Under the pieces are notes generated by a model. It did no database searches. It was not told where the DNA came from and saw nothing but the letters and a program-made list of their open reading frames with translations. 64,000 nt of DNA. Source: Apium graveolens (taxonomy: Eukaryota; Streptophyta; Magnoliopsida; Apiales; Apiaceae). Positions within the stretch are counted from its first letter, which is position 1. The number at the start of each line of letters is the position of its first letter. The stretch is from positions 24,109,339 to 24,173,338 of the forward strand of contig NC_133652.1 of the NCBI RefSeq assembly GCF_009905375.1, read 5' to 3'. Shown here piece after piece: positions 25,636 through 37,700 of the stretch. Both the position numbers and the translations under genes were made by a program.

Positions 25636-26160
25636 CTTCATAATGTAATTCACAACTAGACCTGTTCTCTGGTCTCCCAATGCAATTGACTAGAAGAAAT
25701 AATACAGTGGTGTCACCGTGTCAGAGAAACCGTATATACTTAAACAAGAAACTACAGTATCTAATTAAGAAACTTTCGACCTCTAATACAAACCTTCAGG
25801 AAAGTATCAAGATCATCATCAGGTTCTATTCCAGGATCCTTTTCTCTTCTCAAAAGTTCCATTAGCATATCTGTATCAAATTATATATGGTTAGATTCAT
25901 GATCTAAAATTTACAAAATGAAACTAATCGACAGATAAAAGATAAATATATATTCAAAATCTACACCATTTTCTTTAGGCTTACCTTGCTTGAATCCAAA
26001 TCCTTGACACCGTCCTGAAAGTTCAAGAGTCTCCCTCACTGCCATTTCAGCAATGTGCCGATCCCGTTGACTGACATATGCAGAAATCCTTTGGGCAACA
26101 AACTCATTTAGTGTATGCCCATTATAACTGATTTCCCTGGTTATAACGAGTGCTTCAAAA
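25636..26160 (-). pseudogene. Captured fragment of a PDR-type ABCG transporter
   Basis: Three exons with consistent GT-AG borders. 25985 to about 26160 encodes [40 protein letters not shown] and GRCQGFGF. 25794-25870 encodes DMLMELLRREKDPGIEPDDD and LDTFLK. 25636-25689 encodes ALGDQRTGLVVNYIMK. This order is the stretch after Walker A in the first nucleotide-binding domain of full-size plant ABCG/PDR proteins, including the Q-loop-side SAYVSQ motif. Walker A, the ABC signature and all membrane segments are absent, so no transporter can result. The upstream edge falls close to the 111-bp repeat. Confidence 0.85.
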
Positions 26161-26171
26161 AGAATGCCTCA

Positions 26172-26282
26172 CAATCACATTAAGTATCCATTGCAATCCC
26201 TAATTTTTCTAGCACTTGCAACCAGAAAACACTAGCATTTCAAAAGAAAAAACATACAGCAGTAACCATATATCAAAAGAAA
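26172..26282. repeat. Perfect 111-bp direct repeat, copy 1
   Basis: Identical by eye to 27248-27358. This copy lies between the ABCG fragment and the kinase exon. Confidence 0.9.
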
Positions 26283-26461
26283 TAGAGCATTGAGGTGGTA
26301 TTCTAAATCTATTATTCTTTTGCAATCACTCTCGTCGGCCTGTGCATTCATTATCAACATTCAGCTCATACTTAATAATCTGTATATCCAAGTAATATAA
26401 AACTAATGGATGGATATCAGTTAACATGAATCCTTCATATGTTGTTTATGTTTCATATTAT

Positions 26462-27250
26462 TACCTTGAAGACAGGTCCAAAACCTCCCTCTCCAAGCTT
26501 ATTGTTGTGGGAGAACGAATTTGTCGCCTTTTCAATAAAATCAAAGCTAATTAGTGGTAGTTCCAACTCTTCGCTCTCAATCTTGGTTAGGGCAATACTT
26601 TCTGAATTGAATTTCAACCTTTCTGCAAAAAAGAATAAGATTAATATAGAAGGTAGTTTAGTTCTTTACTGGCCAAAAGTCAGTTCATTCTTTGAATGTA
26701 TTTTCGACTTTTTAAAGTAATTTTAATTAAAATTTGTACCTTCTCTCTTCAGGCTTTTGTTCTTTAATAAGAACACAAGTATCACAGCAAGTAGTACTAA
26801 TAGTACTACAGAGACTACAATGATCCATACTTGCCTGTGTAATCTGGTTCCCCCTGTTTTCTCTGTGCAGCCAGATAGTTAAAAGAAAACTTCAAGAAAC
26901 TTCACTGTTATCAGTAAAAAGTGAAGACCCTTAATATACAGAGCAGGGACTTACCTAATTCAGATGCTGCCATTCTTATGTAAATATCTGGCCCATCTTC
27001 AGAGTATCCTTCGATGTCAATCAAGTCATTAAACCATAAGTAGCATCCACGTCCACCTTTTCTAATGTCCGCCTTCGCATATGTTGTACATGAGCAGTTC
27101 TTTAAGCACAACTTCTCACATTCCTCAAGGTTTATTTTCATGTGATACCGGGCATATCTTGTGTCAGGCAACTTCATACCCGGGTGTTTCATAAATCCTT
27201 CTCCAGTCGCACAATCTAATGATTTTCTGCGGACACAACCGTTAGACCAA
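26462..27250 (-). pseudogene. Captured fragment of a G-type lectin S-receptor-like kinase
   Basis: Exon 26955-27250 encodes the PAN/apple region: WSNGCVRRKSLDC, YHMKINLEECEKLCLKNCSC, a WFNDLIDIEGY segment and DIYIRMAASEL, then a GT donor. The next part (about 26742-26890) is a transmembrane exon (VWIIVVSVVLLVLLLAVILV) followed by basic residues. The last exon (26462-26625) starts the kinase domain with [20 protein letters not shown], the glycine-rich ATP loop, and ends at a GT donor. The lectin and S-locus domains upstream and the whole catalytic loop downstream are missing. The 5' edge is cut inside the WSNGC motif exactly where the second 111-bp repeat begins. Confidence 0.88.
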
Positions 27251-27358
27251 TCACATTAAGTATCCATTGCAATCCCTAATTTTTCTAGCACTTGCAACCA
27301 GAAAACACTAGCATTTCAAAAGAAAAAACATACAGCAGTAACCATATATCAAAAGAAA
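27248..27358. repeat. Perfect 111-bp direct repeat, copy 2
   Basis: Same as 26172-26282. It abuts the broken 5' edge of the kinase-gene PAN exon. Confidence 0.9.
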
Positions 27359-27364
27359 CTGAGC

Positions 27365-27900
27365 TTAATCAACATCTAGCTTACTTTTCTGTGCGGATTT
27401 TTTATTTCGACTCCTTTAGCATTTCATCTAGTTGTTCGGATCCTCTAATTGAAACCAGGCTCTCAGTGTGCTTGAGAATTTTACTTGTACCATCTTGGAC
27501 AGGGAAAATCTCATTTTCTTTCTTCTTCAAGGTCTCAAAAGACGAAACCCATGGCGTAAATTAAGCACAACAAACATAGAACCTAACCTTGTAAATGATA
27601 AACAACTACTCATCAGTCATGCCCTGAGCTTGAAAGGTGAAATCAGAACTCCAAAAAATATTCCTCAAAATTGTCGCTTTGAACTTGAAAATCAAGGAGA
27701 TTAGAAATTCCAACCTTCATTTTTCTACTTGAGAAGCTCCACCTATTATTGGAAGTGAATCTAAATAGTTGAGCTGAATTCATAGGTAATTTTGTGAATG
27801 AGAAACAAGATTGGGTGATTGAGATGGTTAGGGTTTGAAAACTCAAAAACCTAAACCCATCATAATACACACTTAATCCATGTGATTTTAAGCAAAACCA
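27365..27900 (-). pseudogene. Unidentified 5' exon sequence in the CACTA element
   Basis: The minus-strand reading of 27560-27380 is open (SFETLKKKENEIFPVQDGTS, then SLVSIRGSEQLDEMLKES) and ends before a GTAAGC-like donor. Upstream 27643-27870 is another short open frame beside a purine-rich stretch on the plus strand (27900-28050). It could be the first exon and leader of the chimeric transcript. Not recognised. Confidence 0.35.
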
Positions 27901-28189
27901 GGTAGAGAGATGAGAGAGAAGAGTCGTGGGAGAGAGATGGAAGAGTAGGGGGAGAGAGAACCAGTCAGATCTAAGAAAGGGGAAGGGGAGAGGTAATGGG
28001 GGGAATGAAAATTAGAAGGGAGGGGGAAATGAAAATTAAAGGGGGAAAACCAAAAATTGTGTGAAAAATGAAAATTTAACCAAGAAAGATTTTAAGAAAT
28101 TAATTATTTAATCAAGAAAGATTCTTATTTTTCGGAGTTGCAATTCTATTCGATTTTCATTATAAAATCATACAAGATAAATTTAAAAT

Positions 28190-30080
28190 TTTTTTAATAA
28201 TTTTTTATATGATTAAAATCGATATAGGAAAATATCTCAATAATTTTTTCATGTAACTAAAATTGATATATATTAACATCCGTAGGGTTGGATCTTCAAA
28301 AAAATCATTTTAAAAAATAATCTTGTAAATCGGGAACGAGTCTCGTTGTCGGGAGGGGTACTTTTACTAGATTTTTCTAATCCTGACATGCAAAATGAAT
28401 TTTAAATTTTTTAATAATTTTTTCATATGATTAAAATTGAAATATCCTAACATCCGTACGGTTGGATCGTTGAAAAAATCATTTGAAAAATTAATCTTGT
28501 AAATCGGGAACGAGTCTCGTTGTTGGGAGGGGTACTTTTACCAGATATTTCTAATCCTGACATGCAAAATGAATTTCAAATTTTTTAATAATTTTTTCTT
28601 ATGACTAAAATTGATATATCTTAACATCCGTACGGTTGGATCGTCGAAAAGTCATTTTAAAAAATTAATACTGTAAATCGGGAACGGGTCTCGTTGTCGG
28701 AATGGGTACTTTTATCAGATTTTTCTAATCCTGACATGCAAAATGAATTTCAAATTTTTTAATAATTTTTTCTTCTGACTAAAATCGATATATCTTAACA
28801 TCCGTACGGTTGGATCGTCAAAAAATCATTTTAAAAAATTAATCCCGTAAATCGGGAACGAGTCTCGTTGTTGGGAGGGGTACTTTTACTAGTTTTTTCT
28901 AATTCTAACATGCAAAATGAATTTCAAATTTTTTAATAATTTGTTCTTATGACTAAAATCGATATATCTTAACATCCGTACAGTTGGATCGTCGAAAAAT
29001 CACTTTAAAAAATTAATCCTGTAAATCGGGAACGAGTCTCGTTGTCGGGAGGGGTACTTTTACCAGATTTTTCTAATCCTAACATGCAAAATGAATTTCA
29101 AATTTTTTAATAATTTTTTCTTATGACTAAAATCGATATATCTTAACATCCGTACAGTTGGATCGTCGAAAAATCATTTTAAAAAATTAATCCTGTAAAT
29201 CGGGAACGAGTCTCGTTGTCGGGAGGGGTACTTTTACCAGATTTTTCTAATCCTGACATGCAAAATGAATTTCAAATTTTTTAATAATTTTTTCTTATGA
29301 CTAAAATCGATATATCTTAACATCCGTACGGTTGGATCGTCAAAAAATCATTTTAAAAAATTAAACCTGTAAATCGTGTACGAGTCTCGTTGTCGGGAGA
29401 GGTACTTTTACCAGATTTTTCTAATCCTGACATGCAAAATGAATTTCAAATTTTTTAATAATTTTTTCATATGACTAAAATTGATATATCCTAACATCTG
29501 TACGGTTGGATCGTCGAAAAAATCATTTTAAAAATTAATCCTGTAAATCGGGAACCAGTCTCGTTCTCAGGAGGGGTACTTTTACCAGATTTTTCTAATC
29601 TTGACAGGCAAGATGAATTTCAAATTTTTTAATAATTTTTTCTTATGACTAAAATTGATATATCTTAACATCCGTACGGTTGGATCGTCGAAAAAATTAT
29701 TTAAAAAATTCATCCTGTAAATCGGGAACGAGTCTCGTTGTCGGAAGGGGTACTTTTACCAGATTTTATTTTTCTAATCCTGACATGCAAGATGAATTTC
29801 AAATTTTTTAATAATTTTTTCATATGACTAAAATTGATATATCTTAACATTCGTACGGTTGGATCATCAAAAAAATCATTTTAAAAATTAATCCTGTAAA
29901 TCGGGAACGAATCTCGTGTTGGGAAGTAGCGCTTTTACCAGATTTTTCTAATCCTGACATTCGAGATGAATTTGAAATTTTTTAATACTTTTTTCATGTG
30001 ACTAAAATGAGTATTTCTTAACATCCGTACCGTTGGATCCCCTAAAAAATCATTTAAAAAATTTATCTTTTTTATCAGGT
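28190..30080. repeat. Eleven-unit 174-bp tandem array
   Basis: The core CCGTACGGTTGGATCGTC recurs at 28287, 28462, 28635, 28809, 28983, 29157, 29331, 29505, 29679, 29858 and 30032, so spacing is 173-175 except one 179. Each unit also contains AATCGGGAACGAGTCTCGTT. Units are highly alike in the middle and decay at both edges, typical of unequal exchange. Confidence 0.95.
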
Positions 30081-31628
30081 ATGAAAAAAAATCTAGTACG
30101 AGGCAACACCCAACGGTTTTCTATGAAAAAGTCTTGTCTAAAATAAATTGTGACAACAGTTTTTTTGAAAAAAACCGTTGTCTTAGATGATCAACTTTTT
30201 TAAATCTTACGGCTGATATTAAATCTACTTTTAATCAACGGCTCTAATTATACCAACTTAACAATCCAAGTGAATGTTTTTTCACCAATCACATGGTGCC
30301 ACCTCATCACAAGCAATGCTTCAGAAATTTCAAGAATCAGACTTACAAACAACTGTTTTCTATGAAAAAAGGTTGTCTTAGATGAACATTGACAACATTT
30401 ATAATATACACGTTATATCCTCATCAATGTGATTATATGTTGATGTTATTAATATTCGTGTAACGTCTAGTACTAATAGGTAAAAGAATTTAAAAATCTA
30501 TGAAAAAAATGATTTCAAATCTTAATAAACACAAATTAATTTAGTGTAAGTTATTGGTTACTCATATAAATTAATTAACGGTGGCATATAAATTTTCCGA
30601 AAATATTTTAAAACTAGTAAAAATATAGACAACGTTTTTTTCTAAAATCATGTTGTGGTAAGTTACTTTACATAAGTGTTTTTCAGGAAATGTCGTCGTT
30701 GGAATTCTACAACAGTTTTTTCTTTAAGACTGTTGTAGTATTACATATTTTACAACAGATTATAAATATCGATAACGGTTGTCCAACTGTTACAAGTGTT
30801 TTATTTTAAAAATACTTGTATAAGGTAGATAAATACAACGTGCTTTTTCGAAAAATACTTGTTTGGATTGAACAATTAACAATGTAAACTTGAAGCACTT
30901 GTCATTATTTATTTTTATTAATTATAAAGTAGATAATTAAACTATTTTGAAATATAAAATTTAAATATTTAATCTAGATGAAAGTGGATTTAATTAGAGT
31001 TTGTTGTTTTTAAAAAATTTAAAATGAATTGTCTGGAAATTATTTTTTTTGAAATTATTACTATTTTTATTGTAATCAACTAGACAACGATTTATTTGAA
31101 TATTTTGTTATGCAACACGTTTTTAAATTTAGTAAGAAAGACAACGGTTTTAAGAATTAGACTATTGTCTGATATTGGTGACATACAATATATGTAAAAC
31201 ACTTGTCTATGAGGTATCATTTAGACAACACCTAATTTGTACATTGTGTGATTGGAGCTTAAATAACTAGTAGAAAAAACACTTTTCTTATTTCCACAAC
31301 CGTTAAACAAGACGTTATCTCAATCATTTTCAGACAATGTATTTTAAAAATCACTTTAGAAAGGGTTGTCTGTCTCCATCAACTAGACAATGGATTTTAA
31401 AGCGTTGTAGTAATACTAAAGCCTTCCCATTCACATAACATCTTAATTTTGAAAACACTTGTCTGATTTGTTTTACTAGACAATATTTTTTTATGGCTTG
31501 TAGTAATCAACGTGAGACAACGCCAATTTTTTGGTTGCAAAAAAACCATTGTATGAAAAATTCGGGCAACACTTTTTTGGTCGAGTGTTGTCTAATCGGT
31601 GTTGTCTGATTGCGTTTTTCTTGTAGTG

Positions 31629-32404
31629 TTTTAACCCCATTAATATTATAAGAATAATTTTTAGTTCAAAATTAATTTTTGTTTTAGCATAGATCAATAA
31701 TATATACTATTTGTTTTTAACCCATAGGCATGTAATATCAACCAAATCCCTAATTATATTGTTTGTTTTTAATTTATTTTATCCTTAGGTGAATATTTTT
31801 TCATTTGAAACAATTAAATAACATATTTTATTTTGTTTTAGACTGATGACATTATATCGACCAACGAATTAACTTTCAAATATTTATTTTGTGTTAGTCC
31901 GGTTCAATAATATATTTTTTTTGTCAGATCGCAGTAAAAAAATTTTATTTTAACATGAGGCAGTAATTCTTTGTTTTAGCCTCATGTTTGTTATGTCAAC
32001 CAAATGCAACTAATTATATTTAATTTTTTGTTTAATTTTATTTTAGTGAGGGTGGATTTTTTTTAAAACCGAACTCTTAATATATTATATTATTTTATCA
32101 TGGACATTATATTGGCTAAATGATTTTCTTTCAAATTTTTATATTATTTTAGCCCGATCCAATAATATACTGAATTTGAAAGATTTTTAATTCTATTTGT
32201 ATTTATATAATTATATTGTGAATATTTATGATAGCCTTTTATTTTAAGTATTCCTATAATTAGGTTAACCCAACCAACTATTAACCAAACTTTCATTATT
32301 TGGTTTTTAATATAATAGTATAGATAATATGAATACTTTTTCTGAGATACAAACCAGATCAATACTTGTATATATATAGATTCTTTGAATCATTCTAGAT
32401 ATCT
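31629..32404. other. AT-rich spacer
   Basis: Loose repeats of an AATAATATA-containing phrase similar to 23220-23760 on the other side of the CACTA element, so this is likely the older DNA into which it inserted. No gene. Confidence 0.45.
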
Positions 32405-32890
32405 AATTATGAAGGTCATGGTCATAAATTTCAATGGCCAATCAGAAAAAAATTATTGAGGAATGGGGAGGGAAAACTCCACAACCAAGAAGGAAGAATC
32501 ATAATGAAAAATCTTCTTCTTTCTTACTGCAACTTGTGTCGTAAAAATGGGCACCATATAAATGATTGCAGGAGGTGCATCCGTCCTAATCATTTTGAAA
32601 AATATTGCGGGTTACGACAAAACAAGAGGCCAATTTTTTTTGAGATCAACGAGGCTTTAAAGCAGTTGTCTTATTCTTGCCATATGACTCAAAAAACAAG
32701 TAATATTAGTACGTTGATAATGGCTCCTCTAATCACATGACAGGAGGTAAGAATTTCTTTGTTAATCTTAATGTGAAAATGAAATTGCAAGTCACCCTTG
32801 GAGATAGGAAATGTCACAGTGTTGAAGGCAAAGAAGGCAAAGAAGTAGTTGCTGTATAAACAAAGAAAGGTACTTTTAAACTTATTTATA
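32405..32890 (+). pseudogene. Ty1/copia gag-protease fragment
   Basis: A zinc-knuckle block (YCNLCRKNGHHINDC) is followed by a second Cys/His stretch (CIRPNHFEKYC). Past a frame change comes the protease start DNGSSNHMTGGKNFF, with the usual D-S-G read as DNG, then LQVTLGDRKCHSVEGK and an in-frame stop. No LTR or other pol domain is near, so it is a broken-off piece. It joins the DUF4283-family fragment at 32893 without spacer. Confidence 0.7.
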
Positions 32891-32892
32891 GT

Positions 32893-33965
32893 GAATGCTA
32901 TTCAAGACGCAGGAGGCAAGAAACGGACAAATTGTGAGGCCCAAGACAGCTAAACTAGGCAACTTTGGTAGATGGAGAACTATGATTTAATTTTAGTGTA
33001 CTTTCTATTAATTTAAACTTTCTATGATAACTTTGCAGGATGCATGGCTATGTTTCTTTTTTTCTTGAAATTTATGGTGAGGTTTGATCAATTTTATTAG
33101 CTGGGGTGTCTTTTCATTTTATTATTATCAACTCTGTAAAGATTAAAGTTTTGAGTTTGTGACGGTGACCTTATGTGACTGTATACTTCTTATTTATCTG
33201 TTGAATTGCCTTACATTTACATTTAGCATGATCAATTGATACATCTGTATATGTTGCTGATATTGGGAGTGATATTGTGCTTTCAAATGAATTTCAGTTG
33301 GTCTTCTAGTGTTTAATTTGAACATTAATTGCTAAATTTCTTCCTACGGGTAGTGAATATAATGGGCACTCCAATAATCCATACAGCTCAAGGAAACATG
33401 TAAAAAGAGTTTTACATCATTAATTAATTATTTTCTTTCTTTTTTAGTTTTTACTAACTAAAAGAGGGTAAAGAAGCTTAACAATATATTCAGAAAATTC
33501 AATTGATCAATGAATGGAATGATCATGTTTCCATTAAATTGAAATAGCTAGATATTGGTGAACTTGTTTTCCATATAATTACTTAACTATTTGACATATC
33601 TTTAAAATTTGCTTTCTTGTTATTTTGATTATTTTATTTCAGAACAAAATTGGTTCAATTTTTAAAATATAATACCGCTCTTATCAAATTTATATTGTGG
33701 TTGTTTCAAAGGTTTGAAGGTAAAATCAATTGCAATACATTATTTGTTCATTAATTACTTTCTCATGTTTTGGAGAATTTAGTATATGTAGGGTTTTTTT
33801 TTATGTTTCTCTATAGGATATGATTTCTTCCATTTGATCAAAAGATAAGAAATTATGGGGGAACATGGAGATAGTTTTAATTGGACACTGTTTTGAGTAA
33901 ATATCTAATTTTTATGAGTCAAAAAATCTTGTTGGTTAAAATGGTTAATATATAGGTCATTTTAT
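32893..33965 (+). pseudogene. 3' end and 3' flank of the DUF4283 ORF family (copy B)
   Basis: It starts GAATGCTATTCAAGACGC and matches the last ~75 coding bases of the 56945-58366 ORF. About 1 kb of shared non-coding sequence follows, also found at 63226-64000 (for example GGTGAGGTTTGATCAATTT). The shared 3' flank shows the repeat unit is larger than the ORF. Confidence 0.75.
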
Positions 33966-35262
33966 AACCATAGCATTTAGATAAGGAAAATATTAGCTCA
34001 GGCCCTCAAGAACTGCCCTCAGGGAATACCATCTCACTAATGCTTATAAGATTATACTCTTCATTATTTTTAGTTTTCCTCTATCAATTCTTTTCAAAGA
34101 AAGCTCTTCCCATCCCTATTTCCTTCCCCAAGCAATTGGTTAAATATGTTTGGTCGGAAAGACATCCAGCAAATTAATTCCAGCATTTTTTAAAGAATCA
34201 GCATTTAGTTCAAACTTGTGTTTATATATTTCATTTATATATGTTATATATTTTTTAATGAAATTATATTATAAATATTTAAGTATTATAAATTTGTTAT
34301 TATATAATTATAATCTCAAGTCCCAAGATTAAAGAATATAAAATAATATAATGGGGTGAGTTGTATCTTTAGAAGTAATTATATAAATATTCACTAAGAT
34401 ATATTAAGTAATTATATAAATATTCACTAAGATATATTATTGGGGAGAATTGAACGTTGGAATTTTGAGTCCACCCCATTGGTTACAAATGGTTTGGGGA
34501 CAAGAAATGTAATAAAAAAAAATTATTTTTGGTAAGGTGGTGGGATAAGAGAGAATTTGTTTTTTGTAATTTATTGAGAAAAAATATAGAAGTTGGGTAA
34601 AGTGAGTGTGATAGGAAAAAGTAGTAGTTATAATTGATTTTTTATATTATTAAACTTTTACTATTTTTGGTAACTTTTGAAATATATAGTGTTTAATGGG
34701 ACGAAAAAGTAAGTTATATATATAGAATTGAAGAGGATAGATGAAATAGTATATTATTTAGTGTAATCAACTCTATTTAAAAGATTTAACAATTCAAAAA
34801 TGTATTATAAAAATTAAAGGTTAACATATTATATATTTGGGCTTAGTTTGCTTGTTAAAATTTAGAATATATAAATACATTTATTATCTATTAGATATAT
34901 AGACGGAGAGCATATTATATATATGTGTGTATATATATAAACTATAAAAATAATTAATTTTTTATTTAAAAAATATTATTATTATTAATTTTTCCCATGA
35001 GTGCTAAAATGAAATAAGTCTTTATTTTACAATGATATGTAAACAAATTATATGATAATTATATGATGAAATGTGCACAATGTAAACATTATATGAATTT
35101 CACATAAGCCTAATCTATTAACTCATACATATGACGAACTGACCACTTTCTGACTTAAACTTCAAAATAATATGATAAGAGTATGTACAATAGTAATTGA
35201 TTAAATGGTGTACTATAGCTTAACATTGCCATCATTAGAATAGATATAACATTTCATGATTA
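33966..35262. other. AT-rich spacer
   Basis: No gene recognised. Holds the 33-bp repeat listed next and TA runs near 34915. Confidence 0.5.
34373..34438. repeat. Two-unit 33-bp tandem repeat
   Basis: Units at 34373 and 34406 are identical by eye, starting AAGTAATTATATAAAT. Confidence 0.85.
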
Positions 35263-35265
35263 AAT

Positions 35266-35795
35266 CACTACAATAAATATGCCCATTTGCGACGAGCAGC
35301 TTGCGACGGAAAAATTTTGCGCGCAACTTTATGACGGAAAGGTAGAAGCCGTCGTAAGCACTTGGGACGGTTGTTCTTTATTCTTTTATTCATTTTTTTG
35401 TTTTAAATTAATCCTGGCAGGCCTGTGGGCCCAAGATGCTAACCTACGATATACAAATCATCGTAAATTAAAGATAAAATGACGGTATATTTCGTCGGAA
35501 GTGTAATTATCAGTCCACTAAAAGTGGGCTCCACTTCCCTAACTTGCGACAGTTTTCTTAGATTTGTGACGAAATGAATACTCACAACGAAATGGTAACT
35601 TATGATGAAAAATGTACTTACAACAAAATTGGTACTTGTGACAGAATTGGTATTTATGACGAAAAGGTTATTTGTGATGAAAATTTGAACTTAAGACTTG
35701 ATCAAAAACGTCGAATATTTTCCGTCGTAATTGGGCCAATTGCGATGAATTGTAGTGTAAAAATTCCATCGCAAATGGGCATATTTCTTGTAGTG
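35266..35795. mobile_element. Small CACTA-type MITE, 530 bp
   Basis: Ends CACTACAATAAATATGCCC and, in reverse, CACTACAAGAAATATGCCC form inverted repeats of about 28 bp. AAT flanks both sides (35263-35265, 35796-35798). The interior is packed with TTGCGACG and TTGTGACGAAA motifs on both strands. Frames inside are by-products of these repeats. Confidence 0.88.
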
Positions 35796-35819
35796 AATGG
35801 TGTACCACTGTAATCTATT

Positions 35820-37690
35820 ATCCCCTTCAAATACTTCAAGCTCAATTGGTGACTTTTATCTTGTAACTTATATTTAAGAATCCTAGGTGACCAAGAAACT
35901 TGTTGATGATGTCCTCCACCCATTGATCTTAGGTGTGTAAATATGTTTCTCTTGAAACTTTCCATCAAAGACACATTCAAATGATAGTCAAGACAAATAA
36001 GCTTCACCGTTAAAGTGAAAGACTGAATTTGAATTTAAATATGCATAGGTGTCGTTATAAAAAATCTGTGGTGGTTATAAAAGTGAAACACTTAGCTCAT
36101 GGAGTAAAATTTTTAATTCATAAAATTTCAATTACCTCATTTGCAATAGCTTTGTATTCACCCTCTGGAATAGATCCTGAGACAAAAAAATTTAAGTGGA
36201 CTTTCAATAGACAGGATTCGAGGCTAAATAAATAACATATCCGGTGGTAGAGCTACATGTATCATAATCTACATCCCAATATTAATCACCTAAGGTTATA
36301 AGTGTAAGGTTAGAGTTTTTATTTAGGTAGAGATCATGATGGATAGTACCTTTCTAGTATGTGAGAACTCGTTTAAGATCATTCCAATATGTGTTTCAGT
36401 TGGAGAATGCAATACAGAGATAACCGATTTACAACGAAGCACATGTCACAACACGTAATGGATAGGTATTGCAAGCCTTCAAAAATTTGACGATAAGGCA
36501 TTGGATCAATTTGAGATGTGCAATCTATGTAAGTAAGAGGGAAGAACATATAGGTGTAAATGTATCTTAAAATAATCCATCTTGCGTAGGGCTAGTAAGT
36601 CATGGATATGCATTATATGCGAGAGAAAAATTCTCTTTGGGAGTAGGGATTACCTCGATCCCGACAAAAGTGTTGAGTTCGTCATAGTTCCTAGAGAGAG
36701 AATTTGTTATCTGACTATTGAATGAAATTTTACAGAAAGTCATTGTTGTCACTTGAAACTACAATATCATCAACGTGCATAATTAAGAAAATAATAATGT
36801 CATGAGAGTTATATATGAACTAGGAGGCATCAACAAGTGAGTTGCAAAAAAAAAAAAATTAAGCAAAAAACTTTTGAGCTTTTTGTTCCACACATGAGGT
36901 ACTTTTCTGAGGCCGTAAATTGCTTTAACATAGGTGGCACATGTTTGGGACAAGAAGGATGAACAAAGACCAAGTCTTGTGTCCTAAACACTTTATCGTC
37001 GAGTATACTATTAAGAAATGCAATATTTATGTCAAGTTGACGAAAAGCACAGCCATATGATAGAAATAGAGTAATTTTCATGCAAATTGTAACTATTTTT
37101 GTGAAATGACTGAAAGTTAATGACAAATCCATTCCTTATCACTGTTGGAAACCCCCTTGAACCACTTGTGCTTTATATGTTTGGACTGGACTATATGCAT
37201 TGCTTTTAATGCTAAACAACCACTTAGAAGCAATTATATTCTGGTTAGTTTTGGGCACCATGTCTCATATGTCATTATGAACTTGGGCGTCATACATATG
37301 AAATGGCGAGACACCAATTAATATCTTTCGATGCTTGACTCACACATGTTAATTCAAATATTGGCGGAATGAGATGGGATGTAATATAGTTAACAAAGAA
37401 GTTGTAAAAGTACTTTCAATTAGACTTCCAGTCTTATAAATGTAGGAGGAAGAGCCGAGGACTCAATAAATAATCAGTAAGATGGGATGAATCGCCGATA
37501 ATTGATAAGGAAGGACTGCGCAATGATGTGGCAGATGATAATGGTCTACTTTTATATGTTTCAAACTGTTGAGATACTCGTAAAATGGTGATTCTGGTGC
37601 TGGAGTTATAAATGGAGTTTGTCACACAAATTCTTATATAATTGTTAAATATGGTGCAACTTGAAAGTTAATTATAAATTGACTATATTG
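35820..37690 (-). pseudogene. Strongly decayed Ty1/copia pol (linker, RT, RNase H)
   Basis: On the minus strand, high to low: a KHIKHKWF/GGFQQ-like stretch near 37150, then RQLDINIAFLNSILDDKVF (37020), KAIYGLRKVPHVW (36900) and an HVDDIVVSS version of the YVDD motif (36760). Next come the RNase H blocks SSTTGYVIYL (36230) and GEYKAIANEV (36140). Many stops and frame changes. No LTRs found. The gag-only element at 37701 is inserted at its upstream side. Confidence 0.7.
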
Positions 37691-37700
37691 TTATACTGAG

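Larger units (their letters stand above)
23981..31628. mobile_element. Non-autonomous CACTA element with captured gene fragments
   Basis: Left terminus CACTACAAGGAAAACAAG (23981), right terminus in reverse CACTACAAGAAAAACGC (31628), flanked by TTT on both sides (23978-23980, 31629-31631), the 3-bp duplication expected of CACTA elements. ACAACGG/CCGTTGT motifs crowd both subterminal regions (23990-24560 and 30100-31620). No transposase frame is present. The interior holds exon pieces of at least two unrelated plant gene families and a 174-bp tandem array, so this is a Pack-CACTA-type element. Confidence 0.88.

Noticed and set aside
26439..26720. 93-codon plus-strand ORF
   Set aside because: Antisense shadow of the captured kinase exon, which has the clear [10 protein letters not shown] loop on the minus strand.
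28190..30080. CRISPR-like array
   Set aside because: Units are contiguous 174-bp tandem copies without unique spacers, in a plant nuclear context.
35574..35813. 79-codon ORF with repeated TYDE/TCDR words
   Set aside because: By-product of GACGAAA-type subterminal motifs in the CACTA MITE.
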